A stretch of DNA of 64,000 nucleotides from Semisulcospira habei (Eukaryota; Mollusca; Gastropoda; Semisulcospiridae), in assembly GCA_036245525.1 (NCBI GenBank), contig BTPG01000004.1, positions 163,003,025 to 163,067,024 of the forward strand, given 5' to 3'. The first letter of the stretch is position 1; every line of letters begins with the position of its first letter. The translations under genes and the position numbers were made by a program. The notes under the pieces were generated by a model. The model had not been told where the DNA came from, did no database searches, and saw only the letters and a program-made list of their open reading frames with translations. This document shows, in pieces, positions 43,423 through 52,204 of this stretch.

Positions 43423-43481
43423 AGTGCTTTGTGGGGACTCCCTGATACAGATCAGCCACCACCAGTGGATCCAGAACACGG
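43423..43481. repeat. 59-bp inverted repeat arm, upstream of exon 43266-43395
   Basis: Perfect reverse complement of 42858-42916. It lies only 27 bp upstream of the acceptor in gene sense, so it overlaps the likely branch-point region. Confidence 0.95.
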
Positions 43482-43597
43482 ATCAATCAAAATGTGTGTG
43501 GCTTACACCTCAGAGACATTTTGATGCGGGTCTTGTAAGTTGTAATCACATCTTCTGGTTATCGGCACTATATCATGCAAAATTTGGCTTCATCCTC

Positions 43598-43798
43598 TTA
43601 ATCCCATGGCCGCATTTCCAAACTTTTGGAGGCATTGTCTATTGACTATGTACCAGTTGTAGGAGATGAATTGATCATGATAATTCAAGGGTAGTGCAGA
43701 TGAGCTTGGCGCATGAAGGCGAAAAGCTCATCTGGCACTATCCTTAAATTATCATAATCCATCTCCTGCTACAGGGGTCCTGGGGCTAAATGGGTTAA
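43598..43798. mobile_element. Hairpin MITE copy 5, full length (201 bp)
   Basis: TTAATCCCATGGCCGCATTT (43598) to gggctaaatgggttaa (43798). The ends are inverted (TTAAYCCCA / TGGGTTAA) and TTAA-flanked. It is in the opposite orientation to copies 1-4. The fold-back core is gtagtgcagatgagcttggc with aaaagctcatctggcactat. Confidence 0.85.
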
Positions 43799-44416
43799 TA
43801 TAAGACTGAATATAAGACTGTTCATTTAAAAGCAATGTCAGCACATGACTGGCTAACAGCAGTACTGATCAAAGTGACATCAAACTCGACCCGTCCGATA
43901 TCACTTGACCCAAAAGCCCTGACCTTCCTCTTGAAAGAAAACGTAGACTTTACAAGAATGAAATCAATAATAATGATAACGTTTCCTGTCAGGAAAATCA
44001 AACAGCTTACTATTCAGCACACCGACTAAAGAAATAAAAGCTGAAAGGTGTTTCCCATCAAAACAGCAAAGCAAGTGGGAGGTTAATATGACAGAACAAC
44101 CCGATGACTGCATCAATGCATCAAGGTAAACACAGTGCAGATATGTTTGGCAAGCGGAAGAAGGAGGATGGGAGTACCATCACGGATTCACCACGATTTC
44201 TTCCACAATTCGTGAATCCCAAAATAGTATTCATATTTCAAAATGGAAAGAGATGATGAGGGGGGGGGGGGGGAGATGTAGATGAGGTTTCTGCAGTCTT
44301 GCAACAGATTTTTATATTTTACGAAAATAACTAGGATGTTTCCACAGATCACAAAAATTGTATTTTGACCTGACTATTCCATGATGAACCTTTTTTTCAT
44401 GGATCACGATGATGAA
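43799..44416. other. No gene recognised
   Basis: AT-rich DNA with a 64-codon plus-strand open stretch (43835-44029) that I could not relate to anything, and a poly-G run near 44261-44272. It may be intron of ATP13A1. Confidence 0.5.
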
Positions 44417-44434
44417 ACAAGAAAGGCAAAGCCC

Positions 44435-44750
44435 AGAGAAAGTATATAGGAGAATACAACGACACCCATTTAAGAAACAATTGATTTATTTAATCCTTTC
44501 CGTAAATAAACAAACGCACTTGACCAAATTCATTTAACAGATTTATCTGCCCAGTCAGGTCCCCCAACCCCTTGGAAACAAAAGGCTAGTTAAAATATCT
44601 TCCCGAGAAATACACACCACCCACCCACCCCCCCACACACACACCCCCACACCCCACCACTCAATGCTGTCAGAGTTGGCCTTCCTGAGAAATAGTGTCT
44701 ACTTCCTGTTCATACCACCATTGTAAACAATAGTCTTCTATGCCCAAATA

Positions 44751-44799
<49 letters not shown>

Positions 44800-45092
44800 C
44801 ACACAAAACAAATTAGCATTCCTTTTTGTGTCAATGCTTCAATGTATGTCACTAAACCACTATGTCATTTTTCTTACTCTGGGGCAAACCAAAAATATAG
44901 AACAAATCTCTAATATAGGTTATTTCGTAAATGAAACGTCCAACGTGAAAAATTGTGTGGAGGAAAATTTATCTGTGAAAAGTTTTCACTTCACACATCG
45001 TGACTGCTGCGACGCACACGGACATTGCGCTGTTGAACAATCGGCCTTTGTGCTCAAGACTGTCGCGTGATGAAACCGGATTCCTGTTGGGT
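44435..45092. repeat. Left terminal inverted repeat of the Maverick-like element
   Basis: 658 bp, inverted match to 48667-49316 with few differences, ending ccggattcctgttgggt. It contains a (CT)n run at about 44755-44797 and a C-rich patch near 44615-44660. Within the repeat, the length differences I noticed are mainly in these simple-sequence tracts. Confidence 0.93.
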
Positions 45093-45802
45093 CTGTGTTG
45101 GATTCTTTCTTTCATTTCTGTGTCAAAATTCCCATTGTCTGCGGTAGCCAGTTTCTCTTTTTCACGTTCTATGTGTTTATCAAGCTCTCCCAGTTTGGCA
45201 AGATTATTAACCATCTCACCTCTTATTGTCTGCAGTGATTTATCCAACCCTATAATCTCCCGCATTGACAAAGGTGGATCTTCTATTGTTTTCATAGCAT
45301 CATTTATTTGTCCTTCAGTAAATGAGGTTTCTTGTATCACTGTGTTTGCTATTTCTGGTAGGCTTGTTATTGGTGCCATTTCAATTTCTTGCCCTGTTGG
45401 TAACTTTGTTTGCGTGTCTTGAAGCACACTAACCAGTCTTGGCGTGATAGGAGACCCACCAATACCAAGTTGACGCAAGGCACTAACACCACCTTCATTT
45501 TTTATTGTACTTAAAGCCCTAAACCTACTAGGGTCTTTTTTGTTAGTCAATAGTACTTTTCCTTTGTCAACAGTATTTAAATATAAATGACCCTTGCCAT
45601 CAAGTTCAAACTGGTTAGGGTCTATGTTGTCTGGGCGATTACCAACATGATCATAAAATGAGTTCACTTTGGTTTCTAAAAGTTCATGACGTAAACTGTA
45701 AATATTTCTTGTACCAGTCATATCTGCCATATCTGTTGTATTACCAAAATCATACGTGTCATCCATTTCAAAATCTTCATGATTAAATCCTCCCGCGGCC
45801 AT
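44969..45802 (-). CDS. Uncharacterised protein of the Maverick-like element
   Basis: Start chosen at MAAGGFNHEDFEMDDTYD (45802), 41 bp from the divergent plus-strand gene; the frame is open upstream, but that part overlaps the neighbour. About 278 residues, acidic N-terminus and a predicted helical, charged segment near residues 210-245 (KLGELDKHIEREKEKLATAD) that could form a coiled coil. The last ~40 residues are encoded by the left terminal repeat, so the C-terminus is either normal for the element or a read-through into it. I do not recognise the family; a minor structural or scaffold role would be a guess. Confidence 0.6.
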   Translation of the reverse strand: MAAGGFNHEDFEMDDTYDFGNTTDMADMTGTRNIYSLRHELLETKVNSFYDHVGNRPDNIDPNQFELDGKGHLYLNTVDKGKVLLTNKKDPSRFRALSTIKNEGGVSALRQLGIGGSPITPRLVSVLQDTQTKLPTGQEIEMAPITSLPEIANTVIQETSFTEGQINDAMKTIEDPPLSMREIIGLDKSLQTIRGEMVNNLAKLGELDKHIEREKEKLATADNGNFDTEMKERIQHRPNRNPVSSRDSLEHKGRLFNSAMSVCVAAVTMCEVKTFHR

Positions 45803-45843
45803 TGTTTTTATTAATTTAATTTTTTTTATTGTGCATAATAAAA

Positions 45844-46677
45844 ATGACACAGTCCTACGGATCAAAGTTAGACCCACACAGAAAACTACGTGAACCTTTC
45901 GGTGTTAAAGCAGTTAGACAATCAATTGTCATCACAAACAATCCTAGTACTATAGACCAAAACCAGACTCTTACTGTCAAGTTTCCAAACCTAGGCCCCA
46001 GTGACGTTATTGTTCCTGGTACTGCTCGCCTTGCTTTTAATATTGAACTTTCATCGGACGCAGATGACAAAAGAACACTAGTTAACAATCTAGGTAGAGC
46101 AATTATTAAGAATATTAAAGTTAAACTTGAAGGACAGGAAGTGTTTAGTCTTGACGATGCTGATGTGTTCTACTGCTACACGGATTTGTGGCTTACAAGA
46201 GAAGAACGAGAAGATCGTATTTACCAAGGCATACAGTCAGATAGCATTATGAAAATTCGAATAAATGCATCAGACAAAACAACCACAGAAGGCAAGGACG
46301 TTATTGTGGCCGAAACATATGGAAATAGGTTTTGCATTCCACTCGAATTTGAAATCCTAACAGGACATTCGCCTTATTACCAAGGGGCACTAAATGACCG
46401 CCTGAGCTTCGAACTAACCTTCAATGATTACTCCAAAGTTATCAAATCATCTGATCTCAATGCATCATATAAGATCTCTAACATTTCCTTGGAATATGAG
46501 ATTGTCACGCATACTGAACTAGCCAGACTCATTCAAAATCAGTACCAGTCAAGACTTCCAATTTATTATGATCGAGTGATTAGACACAGTTTATTACCCA
46601 AAGACAAGAGCGACCAAATTTGGAGTATAAACCTAAACACGCCTGCTAGGTCACTAAAAGTAATACCATTTTATTAA
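45844..46677 (+). CDS. Conserved candidate capsid/structural protein, C-terminally truncated
   Basis: Start taken at MTQSYGSKLDPHRKLREPFG; an in-frame ATG 15 nt upstream is possible. 277 residues, rich in beta-type segments (QSIVITNNPSTIDQNQTLTV, GTARLAFNIEL, NRFCIPLEFEILTG, LSFELTFNDY, YKISNISLEYEIV). Similar proteins are, to my memory, widespread in invertebrate genomes next to such ATPases. A jelly-roll-type capsid role is inferred from context and strand-rich pattern only. The frame stops soon after the LNTPARSLKVIPFY end, which looks like truncation of a longer protein. It is transcribed divergently from the 44969-45802 gene. Confidence 0.6.
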   Translation: MTQSYGSKLDPHRKLREPFGVKAVRQSIVITNNPSTIDQNQTLTVKFPNLGPSDVIVPGTARLAFNIELSSDADDKRTLVNNLGRAIIKNIKVKLEGQEVFSLDDADVFYCYTDLWLTREEREDRIYQGIQSDSIMKIRINASDKTTTEGKDVIVAETYGNRFCIPLEFEILTGHSPYYQGALNDRLSFELTFNDYSKVIKSSDLNASYKISNISLEYEIVTHTELARLIQNQYQSRLPIYYDRVIRHSLLPKDKSDQIWSINLNTPARSLKVIPFY

Positions 46678-46722
46678 ATGTAATATCGTTAAAATATAAA
46701 TTTATTTTATTTAGCTCTTTTG

Positions 46723-47004
46723 CTAAATTACTACACAATTTAGTAAACCAACCATATAATATTCATTAATAATAAATGATTGTGTCTTAATATCAACAGT
46801 TATTTTTTTAATAAATGGATTATCAACATAAAAAGTTATATTACCAGACATATACACTGTTGTTGGTATAATAAATAAATTACCAGGTGACTCTCTATTA
46901 TTAAGCTGGCTTTTATATTTAACATCTTTAAAGCAATGTGTAATATCTATGATTTCACTAATAGGCCAATTTTGTCTGTCTGTCATTTTTAAAGACAAAC
47001 CCAA
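46723..47004 (-). CDS. Small ORF of the Maverick-like element
   Basis: 93 codons, MGLSLKMTDRQNWPISEI to NEYYMVGLLNCVVI, AT-rich, ending 9 bp downstream of the ATPase stop in the same direction. Beta-rich composition (NLFIIPTTVYMSGNITFYVD). It could be a fragment of a second structural protein. Not recognised. Confidence 0.45.
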   Translation of the reverse strand: MGLSLKMTDRQNWPISEIIDITHCFKDVKYKSQLNNRESPGNLFIIPTTVYMSGNITFYVDNPFIKKITVDIKTQSFIINEYYMVGLLNCVVI

Positions 47005-47013
47005 AAGTATAAA

Positions 47014-47619
47014 TTAATTTACTAATCCATACCCAGTGGGTTGATCTGTCTTCAAAATGAGCTTTAGATGCTTAGTTGATTTCAGTTTATTTTTTACATC
47101 ATCCCGTTCTTGCTTATTTGGAATGACATCGTTCTCTCTGAGACAGTCTTCAAAGCTGTCACGGTCCTTACAGTAAAACAAACAGATAAACTTTAACTGT
47201 TCTCGAAAATCTTTCAGTACAGCATTATATTTCTGAGTGAGAATCCATACACTTATGTTTGCATGTCTGCCACTGAAGGCAAGTTCTGCTAGAGTGTTTC
47301 TCTTCTTGACAATGTCTTTCTCTGCAGAACAGTCATCAACTATGAACAATGTTGGCTGTCCTTCAAATTGCTTGTAAAAATATAGCAGGTAATCATTCAG
47401 TTTTTTCTCAGGGTCGACTAAGTATATGTTGTTGTCAGTCCAAATGAATGAACGGTTGTGATAAGCTTTGTTGTGTTTGATTGTTGGACAAAATATTACA
47501 ATGTTTTCGAAATGATGAAGGTATCTTGTTTGTAAGAGGTTAAGAACAAATTCAGTCTTCCCACACGAAGTGGCGCCACAAAATAGGCCGCAATGTGAAT
47601 CGTGCGTCATTAAGTCCAT
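47014..47619 (-). CDS. A32-like genome-packaging ATPase (FtsK/HerA type)
   Basis: 201 residues. Walker A is CGATSCGKTEFVLNLL (residues about 13-29). Walker B is PTLFIVDDCSAE (about 90-101). A sensor-like SGRHANISVWILTQKYNAVL segment follows (about 116-135), typical of the A32/packaging ATPases of Polintons, Polinton-like viruses and large DNA viruses. The length is close to the minimal family size, and all motifs needed for nucleotide binding are visible, so this ORF may be intact. It ends TGYGLVN at 47014. Confidence 0.85.
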   Translation of the reverse strand: MDLMTHDSHCGLFCGATSCGKTEFVLNLLQTRYLHHFENIVIFCPTIKHNKAYHNRSFIWTDNNIYLVDPEKKLNDYLLYFYKQFEGQPTLFIVDDCSAEKDIVKKRNTLAELAFSGRHANISVWILTQKYNAVLKDFREQLKFICLFYCKDRDSFEDCLRENDVIPNKQERDDVKNKLKSTKHLKLILKTDQPTGYGLVN

Positions 47620-47786
47620 TTTAAAAACACAATATAATCTGTTTGTACAAAAACACTATGCTTGCCTTTCTGGTTATAAAAGGGGTTTCAAACTAACCAC
47701 TCACACCGCAAGCCTTATAATAATGACTACGAAAAGCTTGTCTGGTTTTATTTTCTCCCTACTTGGACGTCAGTGACGGTGTGCGG

Positions 47787-47837
47787 TCTGTGATTTTAGA
47801 CCTTACACCCAGAAGCTGCAAGGTCTAAAATCACAGA
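47787..47837. repeat. Perfect 18-bp stem hairpin
   Basis: tctgtgattttagacctt (47787-47804) and its exact reverse complement aaggtctaaaatcacaga (47820-47837), with a 15-nt loop. It lies ~170 bp upstream of the ATPase start, in the non-coding part of the Maverick-like element. A role as a transcription or processing signal is conceivable but not shown. Confidence 0.9.
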
Positions 47838-47892
47838 TAGGTCCGCCATTATCATGTTGGTTGGGTAAACAGCACGCAACACAAATGTCCGT

Positions 47893-48281
47893 TGATTGAT
47901 TGATTGATTGTACATTGCTTAACGTCCCGACAGCAACAAGGCTTTCTCAGGACGTGCCTGCACTGCTTGTGAAAAAAAAATAAACAAAACATTGAATGTA
48001 TGTCGCCAGCCGGTCAAATACATTAAATAAACCTAACACATAGGGCCTAAATAAAGCTAAGACCATTTAGCAACACACATCCAATATCAAGAGCTACAGG
48101 CAGTGCAGACAGTAGGGAGAGTTTTAAAAAGGCAAATACAGGTGAATGGACAAAGGGTAGACAGAAACAAATGCCCCAGAATAGAGAGAAAAACCCACCC
48201 TGTGGGGCTGACCAGGGTGACCCTGGGAACTAAAAAATACCTAACCCCACCCAAGTCCCCCAGGGCAGACCCGGGTGGGGT
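47893..48281 (-). mobile_element. Short interspersed element, copy 2
   Basis: Same ends as the copies at 10941 and 55673. Flanked by the perfect 12-bp duplication acaaatgtccgt (47881-47892, 48282-48293). Inserted in the Maverick-like element. Confidence 0.9.
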
Positions 48282-48360
48282 ACAAATGTCCGTGATCTGG
48301 TTTCAATTTAAATGCATAACAGGACAAGGCAATGTCCGTGATCTGGTTCAAACTAACAAC

Positions 48361-48564
48361 TCACTCCCCGATTTTCTCCTCGAGTGATCTAAAACACTTG
48401 TAAAACATGGTGGGGTGTATACTAAATTGAATAATTGAGGTCTCTCCCGGGATTAAAGTTGTGGGTTTCAATTTAAAGGCATCACGCGACAGGGTAATAA
48501 ATAACTGTATGAAAGGCTGATTGTCACCCACTGGAGCGAAAACAGGAAACCGTTTCACAACCAA
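48361..48564 (-). CDS. Small ORF of the Maverick-like element, doubtful
   Basis: 67 codons, MVVKRFPVFAPVGDNQPF to FRSLEEKIGE, between the short element and the right terminal repeat. No family is recognised. It may be a remnant of a longer gene. Confidence 0.3.
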   Translation of the reverse strand: MVVKRFPVFAPVGDNQPFIQLFITLSRDAFKLKPTTLIPGETSIIQFSIHPTMFYKCFRSLEEKIGE

Positions 48565-48666
48565 TTTTCAAGCCCAACTTTCTGGTTATGAAGAGATGCA
48601 ATCTTGTAAACTCACATGACTACACAACAGCTGTCTCTACCTACAGGTTATGACGGTAATAACTGC

Positions 48667-48959
48667 ACCCAACAGGAATCCGGTTTCATCACGCGACAGT
48701 CTTGAGCACAAAGGCCGATTGTTCAACAGCGCAATGTCCGTGTGCGTCGCAGCAGTCACGATGTGTGAAGTGAAAACTTTTCACAGATAAATTTTCCTCC
48801 ACACAATTTTTCACGTTGGACGTTTCATTTGGGAAATAACCTATATTAGAGATTTGTTCTATATTTTTGGTTTGCCCCAGAGTAAGAAAAATGACATAGT
48901 GGTTTAGTGACATACATTGAAGCGTTGACACAAAAAGGAATGCTAATTTGTTTTGTGTG

Positions 48960-49000
<41 letters not shown>

Positions 49001-49316
49001 TATTTGGGCATAGAAGACTATTGTTTACAATGGTGGTATGAACAGGAAGTAGACACTATTTCTCAGGAAGGCCAACTCTGACAGCATTGAGTGGTGGGGT
49101 GTGGGGGTGTGTGTGTGGGGGGGTGGGTGGGTGGTGTGTATTTCTCGGGAAGATATTTTAACTAGCCTTTTGTTTCCAAGGGGTTGGGGGACCTGACTGG
49201 GCAGATAAATCTGTTAAATGAATTTGGTCAAGTGCGTTTGTTTATTTACGGAAAGGATTAAATAAATCAATTGTTTCTTAAATGGGTGTCGTTGTATTCT
49301 CCTATATACTTTCTCT
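48667..49316. repeat. Right terminal inverted repeat of the Maverick-like element
   Basis: About 650 bp, inverted copy of 44435-45092, including an (AG)n run at about 48964-48999. It ends cctatatactttctct before the flank agccc. Confidence 0.93.
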
Positions 49317-49871
49317 AGCCCCTATGGCTCACGTGTATGATGGATCTAAGTATGTGTGACCTTTGTGACAATGAGTGGCTGGCTTCTGCACCAACGAAAT
49401 CCACATTTTCTCAAAATTTAAGCATTTTTTACACATCTGTCAACCCAGTGAACCTTGACCTTTGCAAAGGGTCAACTAAATTAATGTGCATAGAAATGCC
49501 TTGCCCTCAGCAACCTTTATGCCAAGTTTGATTGAAAAGTTTGCAAAAACATTAATCAAAATTACAATTCTAATAAAAGTTGGCATTTTTCACACTTACC
49601 GACTGACCCCTTGACCTTTCCAATGGGTTAACCAAATTAGTATGCATAGTTAGGTCTTACCATCAGGTATCTCAGTTTGGGTTTGAAGCTGAAAATAGCA
49701 TTTAAGCAAAAACATTTTTTTGTGAAAACATGGCTATTTTCCACCTATTTTGGGATCATCCCATGACCCTTGATCTTTGTGATGGGTCAACTAAATTAGT
49801 ATGCATAGGAAGGTCTTATCATTAGCTACCTTTGTGCCAAATCTGATTGAAACGTTTGCAAAAATATTGAT

Positions 49872-50813
49872 AACAAGAAAGACAAAGCCCTTATGGCTCA
49901 CTTGTATGACCACACATATGTGACAATGTAAAGGTATGGCTTCTGCATTAAAAAAATCCATGTTTTCTCAAAATTTAATCAGTTTTCACACATCTGTGAA
50001 CCCCCACGACCCTTGACTTTAGGATGCGTCAACTAAATTAGTATACATAGGTAGGTCTTATCATCAGCTACCCTTGTGCTAAATTTGATTGAAAAGTTTG
50101 GAAAAATGTTGATAATAACTACAATTCTATCAAAAATTGGCATTTTACACACTTTAGCCAAACTCTTGTTACCTTGACCTTTCGAGGGCCCATCCAAATT
50201 AGTATTCATAGAGAGGTCTTACCATCAGGTATCTCTGTACCAAGTTTGGGTTTGAAGTTGTAAACAGTAATTGAAAAAAAAACATTTCTTGACAAAATAT
50301 GGCTATTTTTTATCTATTTCCTGAGCTCTTGTGACCCTTGACCTTTCCCAAATTAGTATGGGTAGATAGGTCTTACCATTGGGTATCTCTGTATCAAATT
50401 TGGGTTTGAAGTTGTGAATAGTATTTGAGAAAAAACAGCTTTTGTCTAAATATGACTATTTTTTACTTATTTCCTGAGCTCTTGTGACCCTTGACCTTTC
50501 CGAGGGATCAACCAAATTAGTATGCATAGAAAGGTGTTACCATCAAGTATCTTTGTACCAAGTTTGGGTTTAAAGTTATGAATAGTATTTCAGAAAAAAT
50601 AAATTATGTCAAAATATAGCTATTTTTTATTTTCTGATCCCCTTTTTGTACGTTTAGAAAGGTCTTGCCACAAAGTATCCTTGGACCAAGTTTGAAGACT
50701 GTAGCTTGAATAGACTCCAAGAAAATGCTAATATTAAAGTTTACCACAGACAACGGATGACAGACAACCAGTGGCCCAGAACATACTCACTTTTGCTTCA
50801 CACGTGAGCCAAA
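49872..50813. mobile_element. GGCTCACGTG-ended repeat element, nested inner copy
   Basis: Begins acaagaaagacaaagccctt, atggctcacttgtatgac and ends cttttgcttcacacgtgagcc (50810). The outer copy is interrupted here: its text aaaatattgataa (left) resumes as aaatacaattatatcaaaa (right), as at 50110 in the inner copy. Non-coding, with internal degenerate ~160-bp repeats. Confidence 0.65.
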
Positions 50814-51240
50814 AAATACAATTATATCAAAAATTGACATTTCACACACATCCGCTGACCTCTTGTGACCCTTGATCTTTCTGAGGGGTCATCCAGATTG
50901 GTATGCACAGATCAGGTATCTCTGTACCAAGTGTGGATTTCAAATTGTGAATAGTATTTGAGCGAGACATCTTTTGTCAAAACATGGCTATTTTTTACCT
51001 ATTTCCTGATCTCATGTGACCTTGACCTTTGAGAGAGGTCACTCAAACTGGTACTTTTAGAGAGGTCTTGCCACAAAGTATCCTTGTGCCACGTTTAAAG
51101 ACTGTGGCTTGTCTCCGAGAAAATGCCAAAGTTAAAGTTTACCACAGACGACACTGGACAGACCGATGCCTTCAGATGGATGACGGAGAGACAACCGCTT
51201 GCCCAGAACATACTCACTTTTGCTTTGCACGTGAGCCAAA

Positions 51241-51610
51241 AATTGCAATCATGAATCACAAGAACAAAAAAACCCCAAAAAAACACAAATCGTGAACCAT
51301 GATTTTAGGGCATACCCCCTTCTCATGTCTGGGGCCTCACACATGGCATAGCACACCTGAGAGCAAAGTAAGTTAAATTTGTATTACACTATCTCACATC
51401 AACTTTATGACATCGCTCTTTAAAAAATTCTCTTACTATAATCTTTACATCATACACAGACAGCTTTTGCGTCAGTCATTGTCTGCTAGACTGCAGAAAT
51501 TTGCTTTTTTTCAGATCCGACCAAGCCATAAAGGTAAGATGTACATGTGAAACACAGAGCAGCACATTAAAAATGTTGTTATCAAGCTGTTTGTGTCGGC
51601 ATCATGACTT
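51241..51610. other. No gene recognised
   Basis: AT-rich sequence with short A runs. It resembles 11535-11600 in part (gattttagggcatac). No coding signal. Confidence 0.5.
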
Positions 51611-52204
51611 TTAACCCATAATATCCTGAGGCTGAATTTTTAATTCTTTGACACCGTAGTCTGACAGCTAGGATTTTCCCCGGGAGCGTATGCTTTACTG
51701 TGACTCACTTCCCTGGTGGCGTAGTAATTTTGACATTTTCATTGGCCTTGTTTGTAGTAAATATCTTATCATACCCCAATATATTTGGTATCAATGGAAA
51801 GAGCAATTCAAGATGAATACATAGACATTATGCTGAAGAAAATATTTTGTATTTTCAAGATTTTAGAGGTGTATAAAGAAGATAGGGTAAGAAGCCAAAA
51901 AGCAAAAACAGTCAGATTTGCATTGGGTTATGAAAACACATGCTGTTAGTGTATTAGTTATGCAAAGTGTGAAAATTACCACTTACATTGCAATCCAGAA
52001 TATAGTCCAGTGTGTCCCCAGTAAATAATCCAGAAAGAAAGGCACAATAGAAGGTTTTTTTCACAAAAAAACAAAATTTTAATACCACACTCCAAACTCC
52101 ACACACCACAGTTTCACTGAGGACACTTTTGAAGTCAAATGATGTGAAAGTTCATGTTCTTTGTGTCAACTGTTTCACTCAAAATACACAACACTGGTGC
52201 TGGG

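Larger units (their letters stand above)
44435..49316. mobile_element. Maverick/Polinton-like or endogenous virus-like element, deleted
   Basis: A 4,882-bp element with long terminal inverted repeats (44435-45092 and 48667-49316) starting agagaaagtatatagg and ending cctatatactttctct, flanked by agccc on both sides (44430-44434, 49317-49321). AG...CT ends and a 5-6 bp duplication fit Maverick/Polinton-type integration. It encodes an A32-like packaging ATPase, a conserved candidate structural protein on the opposite strand and two other ORFs. No DNA polymerase B, integrase or protease is present, so this copy is non-autonomous or internally deleted. A short element (47893-48281) was inserted later. 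Confidence 0.8.
44417..51240. mobile_element. Degenerate GGCTCACGTG-ended repeat element, outer copy
   Basis: Starts acaagaaaggcaaagccc (44417-44434), is interrupted by the Maverick-like element (44435-49316), resumes agcccctatggctcacgtg (49317) and ends cttttgctttgcacgtgagcc (51237). The ends are inverted (tggctcacgtg / cacgtgagcca). The interior is a series of degenerate ~155-165 bp repeats with gacccttgacctttc, aaattagtatgcatag, aggtcttaccatcaggtatc and accaagtttgggtttgaag. A second copy (49872-50813) is nested inside. There is no ORF. Confidence 0.7.

Noticed and set aside
43835..44029. 64-codon ORF MSAHDWLTAVLIKVTSN
   Set aside because: No similarity recognised, no splice or element context; left as unannotated sequence.
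44435..49316. LTR retrotransposon
   Set aside because: The terminal repeats are inverted rather than direct, and no RT, RNase H or retroviral-type gene lies between them.
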